A stretch of DNA of 64,000 nt from Denticeps clupeoides. Lineage: Eukaryota; Chordata; Actinopteri; Clupeiformes; Denticipitidae. Below, in pieces: positions 57,601-64,000 of the stretch; position 1 is the first letter of the stretch, and every line of letters starts with the position of its first letter. The position numbers were made by a program, and so were the translations under genes. The notes under the pieces were generated by a model. The model was given only the letters and a program-made list of their open reading frames with translations, was not told the DNA's origin and made no database searches. Location: assembly GCF_900700375.1 (NCBI RefSeq), contig NW_021629815.1, forward strand, positions 248,001 through 312,000, given 5' to 3'.

Positions 57601-60600
57601 TCAAATTTTCTTTAGGGATACTGTTAGAAATGATGTTCTTAAGTGTTTCACAGTGTTAGACCAGTAAAATTTTGGTGGGAAAGTGTATTTTCAGCAAAAA
57701 TTGTGTTTTTCAAGGTCAAACATAGTTTTACAGAAAAAAAGCCTAAAACACATGAAATTTCTACTTTTCTTTCTTTCTCCTGTTAGTTTACTATGTTCTT
57801 ATGTATTTGGAAGTGTTAGATGTTGAAAATATTGATGGGAAAGAGTTTTATCAAAAGAAAGTCACTTTTTCAAGGTCAAACGTGTTTTTGCCCAAAACAA
57901 GCTGAAAACACATTAGACATGCTGATTTCTTCAACTTTCTGTGTTGGAAATGAAGTTTCTATGTTGTAAGAAAGAAATTGTTGTAAAAAGATTAGAATGC
58001 GCAGCCCGGAATCAACTTTTTCATGTTTGGGCCTTACACGAGCTGAAAATCACTTTAAAGCACTCCGTTTAAGGTTTATAGAAACAAAGCTGAAAACACA
58101 TGAAACTTCAAATTTTCTTTAGGGATACTGTTAGAAATGATGTTCTTAAGTGTTTCACAGTGTTAGACCAGTAAAATTTTGGTGGGAAAGTGTATTTTCA
58201 GCAAAAATTGTGTTTTTCAAGGTCAAACATAGTTTTACAGAAAAAAAGCCTAAAACACATGAAATTTCAAATTTTCTTTATTTCTCCTTTTAGTTTAGGA
58301 TGTTCTTATGTATTTCCAAGTGTTAGATGTTTAAAATGTTGATGGGAAAGTGTTTTATCAAAAGATTGTCACTTTTTCAAGGTCAAACGTGTTTTTGCAC
58401 AAAACAAGCTGAAAACACATGAGACATGCTGAATTCTTCAACTTTCTGTGTTGGAAATGAAGTTTCTATGTTGTAAGAAAGAAATGGTTGTAAAAAGATT
58501 AGAATTCGCAGTCCGGAATCAACTTTTTCATGTTTGGGCCTTACACGCGCTGAAAATCACTTTAAAGCACTCCGTTCAAGGTCTAACATAATTTGACAGA
58601 AACAAAGCTAAAAACCAATGAAAGTTCAAATTTTCTTTAAGGATACTGCTAGAAATGATGTTCTTAAGTGTTTCACAGTGTTAGACATGTAAAATTTTGA
58701 TGGAAAAGTGTAGTTTTAGGAGAAAATGTGTTTTTCAAGGTCAAACTTCGTTTTACAGAAAAAAGGCCTAAAACACATGAAATTTCAAATTCTCTTTATT
58801 TCTCCTTTTAGTTTAGGATGTTCCTATGTATTTCCAAGTGTTAGATGTTTAAAATGTTGATGGGAAAGTGTTTTATCAAAAGATTGTCACTTTTTCAAGG
58901 TCAAACGTGTTTTTGCACAAAACAAGCTGAAAACACATGAGACATGCTGAATTCTTCAACTTTCTGTAGTTGGAAATGAAGTTTCTATGTTGTAAGAAAG
59001 AAAAGGTTGTAAAAACATTAGAATTCGCAGTCCGGAATCAACTTTTTCATGTTTGGGCCTTACACACGCTGAAAATCACTTTAAAGCACTCCGTTCAAGG
59101 TCTAACATAATTTGACAGAAACAAAGCTAAAAACCAATGAAAGTTCAAATTTTCTTTAAGGATACTGCTAGAAATGATGTTCTTAAGTGTTTCACAGTGT
59201 TAGACATGTAAAATTTTGATGGAAAAGTGTAGTTTTAGGAGAAAATGTGTTTTTCAAGGTCAAACTTCGTTTTACAGAAAAAAGGCCTAAAACACATGAA
59301 ATTTCAAATTCTCTTTATTTCTCCTTTTAGTTTAGGATGTTCTTATGTATTTCCAAGTGTTAGATGTTTAAAATGTTGATGGGAAAGTGTTTTATCCAAA
59401 GATTGTCACTTTTTCAAGGTCAAACGTGTTTTTGCACAAAACAAGCTGAAAACACATGAGACATGCTGAATTCTTCAACTTTCTGTGTTGGAAATGAACT
59501 TTCTATGTTGTAAGAAAGAAAAGGTTGTAAAAAGATTAGAATTCGCAGTCCGGAATCAACTTTTTCATGTTTGGGCCTTACACGCGCTGAAAATCACTTT
59601 AAAGCACTCCGTTCAAGGTCAAACATAATTTGACAGAAACAAAGCTAAAAACCAATGAAAGTTCAAATTTTCTTTAAGGATACTGCTAGAAATGATGTTC
59701 TTAAGTGTTTCACAGTGTTAGACATGTAAAATTTTGATGGAAAAGTGTAGTTTTAGGAGAAAATGTAAATGTGTTTTTCAAGGTCAAACTTCGTTTTACA
59801 GAAAAAGGCCTAAAACACATGAAATTTCAAATTCTCTTTATTTCTCCTTTTAGTTTAGGATGTTCTTATGTATTTCCAAGTGTTAGATGTTTAAAATGTT
59901 GATGGGAAAGTGTTTTATCAAAAGATTGTCACTTTTTCAAGGTCAAACGTGTTTTTGCACAAAACAAGCTGAAAACACATGAGACATGCTGAGTTCTTCA
60001 ACTTTCTGTGTTGGAAATGAAGTTTCTATGTTGTAAGAAAGAAAAGGTTGTAAAAAGATTAGAATTCGTAGTCCAGAATCAACTTTTTCATGTTTGGGCC
60101 TTACACGCGCTGAAAATCACTTTAAAGCACTCCGTTCAAGGTCAAACATAATTTTACAGAAACAAAGCTAAAAACAAATGAAAGTTCAAATTCTCTTTAA
60201 GGATACTGCTAGAAATGATGTTCTTAAGTGTTTCACAGTGTTAGACATGTAAAATTTCGATGGAAAAGTGTAGTTTTAGGAGAAAATGTGTTTTTCAAGG
60301 TCAAACATCGTTTTACAGAAAAAAGGCCTAAAACACATGAAATTTCAAATTCTCTTTATTTCTCCTTTTAGTTTAGGATGTTCTTATGTATTTCCAAGTG
60401 TTAGATGTTTAAAATGTTGATGGGAAAGTGTTTTATGATGTTCTTATGATGTTCTTAAGTGTTTCACAGTGTTAGACATGTAAAAGTTTGATGGAAAAGT
60501 GTAGTTTTAGGAGAAAATGTGTTTTTCAAGGTCAAACTTCGTTTTACAGAAAAAAGGCCTAAAACACATGAAATTTCAAATTCTCTTTATTTCTCCTTTT

Positions 60601-63600
60601 AGTTTAGGATGTTCTTATGTATTTCCAAGTGTTAGATGTTTAAAATGTTGATGGGAAAGTGTTTTATCAAAAGATTGTCACTTTTTCAAGGTCAAACGTG
60701 TTTTTGCACAAAACAAGCTGAAAACACATGAGACATGCTGAATTCTTCAACTTTCTGAGTTGGAAATGAAGTTTCTATGTTGTAAGAAAGAAAAGGTTGT
60801 AAAAAGATTAGAATTCGCAGTCCGGAATCAACTTTTTCATGTTTGGGCCTTACACGCGCTGAAAATCACTTTAAAGCACTCCGTTCAAGGTCTAACATAA
60901 TTTGACAGAAACAAAGCTAAAAACCAATGAAAGTTCAAATTTTCTTTAAGGATACTGCTAGAAATGATGTTCTTAAGTGTTTCACAGTGTTAGACATGTA
61001 AAATTTTGATGGGAAAGTGTATTTTCAGCAAAAATTGTGTTTTTCAAGGTCAAACATAGTTTTACAGAAAAAAAGCCTAAAACACATGAAATTTCTACTT
61101 TTCTTTCTTTCTCCTGTTAGTTTACTATGTTCTTATGTATTTGCAAGTGTTAGATGTTGAAAATATTGATGGGAAAGTGTTTTATCAAAAGAAAGTCACT
61201 TTTTCAAGGTCAAACGTGTTTTTGCACAAAACAAGCTGAAAACACATGAGACATGCTGATTCTTCAACTTTCTGTGTTGGAAATGAAGTTTCTATGTTGT
61301 AAGAAAGAAATTGTTGTAAAAAGATTAGAATGCGCAGCCCGGAATCAACTTTTTCATGTTTGGGCCTTACACGAGCTGAAAATCACTTTAAAGCACTCCG
61401 TTTAAGGTTTATAGAAACAAAGCTGAAAACACATGAAACTTCAAATTTTCTTTAGGGATACTGTTAGAAATGATGTTCTTAAGTGTTTCACAGTGTTAGA
61501 CATGTAAAATTTTGATGGAAAAGTGTAGTTTTAGGAGAAAATGTGTTTTTCAAGGTCAAACTTCGTTTTACAGAAAAAAGGCCTAAAACACATGAAATTT
61601 CAAATTCTCTTTATTTCTCCTTTTAGTTTAGGATGTTCTTATATATTTCCAAGTGTTAGATGTTTAAAATGTTGATGGGAAAGTGTTTTATCAAAAGATT
61701 GTCACTTTTTCAAGGTCAAACGTGTTTTTGCACAAAACAAGCTGAAAACACATGAGACATGCTGAGTTCTTCAACTTTCTGTGTTGGAAATGAAGTTTCT
61801 ATGTTGTAAGAAAGAAAAGGTTGTAAAAAGATTAGAATTCGCAGTCCGGAATCAACTTTTTCATGTTTGGGCCTTACACACGCTGAAAATCACTTTAAAG
61901 CACTCCGTTCAAGGTCTAACATAATTTGACAGAAACAAAGCTAAAAACCAATGAAAGTTCAATTTTCTTTAAGGATACTGCTAGAAATGATGTTCTAAAG
62001 TGTTTCACAGTGTTAGACATGTAAAATTTTGATGGAAAAGTGTAGTTTTAGGAGAAAATGTGTTTTTCAAGGTCAAACTTCGTTTTACAGAAAAAAGGCC
62101 TAAAACACATGAAATTTCAAATTCTCTTTATTTCTCCTTTTAGTTTAGGATGTTCCTATGTATTTCCAAGTGTTAGATGTTTAAAATGTTGATGGGAAAG
62201 TGTTTTATCAAAAGATTGTCACTTTTTCAAGGTCAAACGTGTTTTTGCACAAAACAAGCTGAAAACACATGAGACATGCTGAATTCTTCAACTTTCTGTG
62301 TTGGAAATGAAGTTTCTATGTTGTAAGAAAGAAAAGGTTGTAAAAAGATTAGAATTCGCAGTCCGGAATCAACTTTTTCATGTTTGGGCCTTACACGCGC
62401 TGAAAATCACTTTAAAGCACTCCGTTCAAGGTCTAACATAATTTGACAGAAACAAAGCTAAAAACCAATGAAAGTTCAAATTTTCTTTAAGGATACTGCT
62501 AGAAATGATGTTCTTAAGTGTTTCACAGTGTTAGACCAGTAAAATTTTGGTGGGAAAGTGTATTTTCAGCAAAAATTGTGTTTTTCAAGGTCAAACATAG
62601 TTTTACAGAAAAAAAGCCTAAAACACATGAAATTTCTACTTTTCTTTCTTTCTCCTGTTAGTTTACTATGTTCTTATGTATTTGGAAGTGTTAGATGTTG
62701 AAAATATTGATGGGAAAGTGTTTTATCAAAAGAAGTCACTTTTTCAAGGTCAAACGTGTTTTTGCACAAAACAAGCTGAAAACACATTAGACATGCTGAT
62801 TTCTTCAACTTTCTGTGTTGGAAATGAAGTTTCTATGTTGTAAGAAAGAAATTGTTGTAAAAAGATTAGAATGCGCAGCCCGGAATCAACTTTTTCATGT
62901 TTGGGCCTTACACGAGCTGAAAATCACTTTAAAGCACTCCGTTTAAGGTTTATAGAAACAAAGCTGAAAACACATGAAACTTCAAATTTTCTTTAAGGAT
63001 ACTGCTAGAAATGATGTTCTTAAGTGTTTCACAGTGTTAGACATGTAAAATTTTGATGGAAAAGTGTAGTTTTAGGAGAAAATGTGTTTTTCAAGGTCAA
63101 ACTTCGTTTTACAGAAAAAAGGCCTAAAACACATGAAATTTCAAATTCTCTTTATTTCTCCTTTTAGTTTAGGATGTTCTTATGTATTTCCAAGTGTTAG
63201 ATGTTTAAAATGTTGTTGGGAAAGTGTTTTATCAAAAGATTGTCACTTTTTCAAGGTCAAACGTGTTTTTGCACAAAACAAGCTGAAAACACATGAGACA
63301 TGCTGAATTCTTCAACTTTCTGTGTTGGAAATGAAGTTTCTATGTTGTAAGAAAGAAAAGGTTGTAAAAAGATTAGAATTCGCAGTCCGGAATCAACTTT
63401 TTCATGTTTGGGCCTTACACGCGCTGAAAATCACTTTAAAGCACTCCGTTCAAGGTCAAACATAGTTTTACAGAAACAAAGCCTAAAACACATGAAACTT
63501 CAAATTTTCTTTAGGGATACTGTTAGAAATGATGTTCTTAAGTGTTTCACAGTGTTAGACCAGTAAAATTTTGGTGGGAAAGTGTATTTTCAGCAAAAAT

Positions 63601-64000
63601 TGTGTTTTTCAAGGTCAAACATAGTTTTACAGAAAAAAAGCCTAAAACACATGAAATTTCTACTTTTCTTTCTTTCTCCTGTTAGTTTACTATGTTCTTA
63701 TGTATTTGGAAGTGTTAGATGTTGAAAATATTGATGGGAAAGATGTTTTATCAAAAGAAAGTCACTTTTTCAAGGTCAAACGTGTTTTTGCACAAAACAA
63801 GCTGAAAACACATTAGACATGCTGATTTCTTCAACTTTCTGTGTTGGAAATGAAGTTTCTATGTTGTAAGAAAGAAATTGTTGTAAAAAGATTAGAATGC
63901 GCAGCCCGGAATCAACTTTTTCATGTTTGGGCCTTACACGAGCTGAAAATCACTTTAAAGCACTCCGTTTAAGGTTTATGAAACAAAGCTGAAAACACAT
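51635..64000 (+). repeat. Irregular satellite block mixing monomer families I and II
   Basis: Family II monomers (about 505 bp) differ at many sites: GCGCAGCCCGG for CGCAGTCCGG, GAAATTGTTG for GAAAAGGTTG, ACGAGCTG for ACGCGCTG, AGACCAGTAAAATTTTGG for AGACATGTAAAATTTTG, and TTTCTACTTTTC. Family II runs lie at about 51.64-52.19, 55.36-55.80, 56.26-56.79, 57.30-58.26, 61.01-61.49, 62.53-62.99 and 63.47-64.00 kb, alternating with family I. Only one extension junction (60435) occurs here. Confidence 0.8.

Larger units (their letters stand above)
18682..64000 (+). repeat. AT-rich satellite array, about 519-bp trimeric monomer
   Basis: About 82 tandem copies of a 518-519 bp monomer fill the rest of the window and run off its end. 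A reference monomer is 27073-27591. It has three related subunits that each open with CAAGGTCWAAC: A (199 bp), B (159 bp) and C (161 bp). B and C align along their whole length; A aligns in its first 60 or so bases and carries extra sequence. No RNA polymerase promoter or open frame of credible length is seen. I do not recognise the family. Two EcoRI sites (GAATTC) occur in many monomers, so a ladder is expected on digestion. Confidence 0.9.

Noticed and set aside
19398-63306. Frames of 60-90 residues in the satellite with a shared ending (SLGCSYVFPSVRCLKC)
   Set aside because: They are satellite translation repeated by the array. Starts and lengths change with each indel, and nothing resembles a protein family.
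18682-64000. Possible LTR element or other long mobile element behind the satellite
   Set aside because: No terminal repeats, primer-binding site or coding remnants are seen. Repetition is purely tandem at 519 bp and 8.46 kb.

Overview
This window is non-coding, repeat-dominated DNA that looks like a teleost fish genome. The fish call rests on an L2-clade LINE tail (18019-18668), a tRNA-derived SINE (21058-21313), LINE-tail fragments ending in (TTG)n, and 5S rRNA-type and U2-type sequences. The species cannot be read from the sequence. I found no credible protein-coding gene. The longest frames are antisense shadows of 5S repeats, chance frames in a satellite, or remains of a LINE reverse transcriptase.

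Layout. (1) 1-594 is unique-looking sequence with one intact tRNA-Ser(CGA) on the minus strand (185-266) and two degraded tRNA-Ser/Leu-like fragments. (2) 595 to about 17820 is a tandem array with a 278-280 bp period. It holds 58 copies of a 5S rRNA-related sequence, all on the plus strand, separated by a spacer of about 160 bp. All copies derive from one variant that is co-linear with vertebrate 5S RNA but has lost nearly every CpG. Four composite cassettes interrupt the array (2499, 5091, 11880 and 17821). Each has a divergent spacer, a T-run, a 121-nt segment of uncertain (possibly U1-like) origin, and a U2 snRNA pseudogene. The fourth is cut inside the U2 part by the L2 LINE. (3) 18669-18681 is an assembly gap. 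(4) 18682-64000 is an unrelated AT-rich satellite that runs off the window. Its monomer of about 519 bp is made of three diverged subunits (199, 159 and 161 bp). Most of it is organised into a higher-order repeat of about 8.46 kb: 15 trimers in an 8+3+4 pattern, with a 230-bp extension after each group. One partial copy (18.7-26.3 kb) and three further copies (26.3-51.6 kb) are visible. An irregular block (51.6-64 kb) then mixes two monomer families.

The features suggest heterochromatin rich in Pol III-type repeats, with concerted evolution by unequal exchange. Points most worth a second look are the 8.46-kb order in the satellite, a retroposon insertion that orders its duplications, the repeated nuclear-receptor-type half-site in the satellite, the 5S/U2 composite cassettes, and a perfect 63-bp foldback at 1281-1409. 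The 18.7-25.9 kb block carries so many one-base indels that it may be unpolished sequence. Comparisons with canonical 5S, U1 and U2 RNAs were made from memory of those RNAs, without alignment software.
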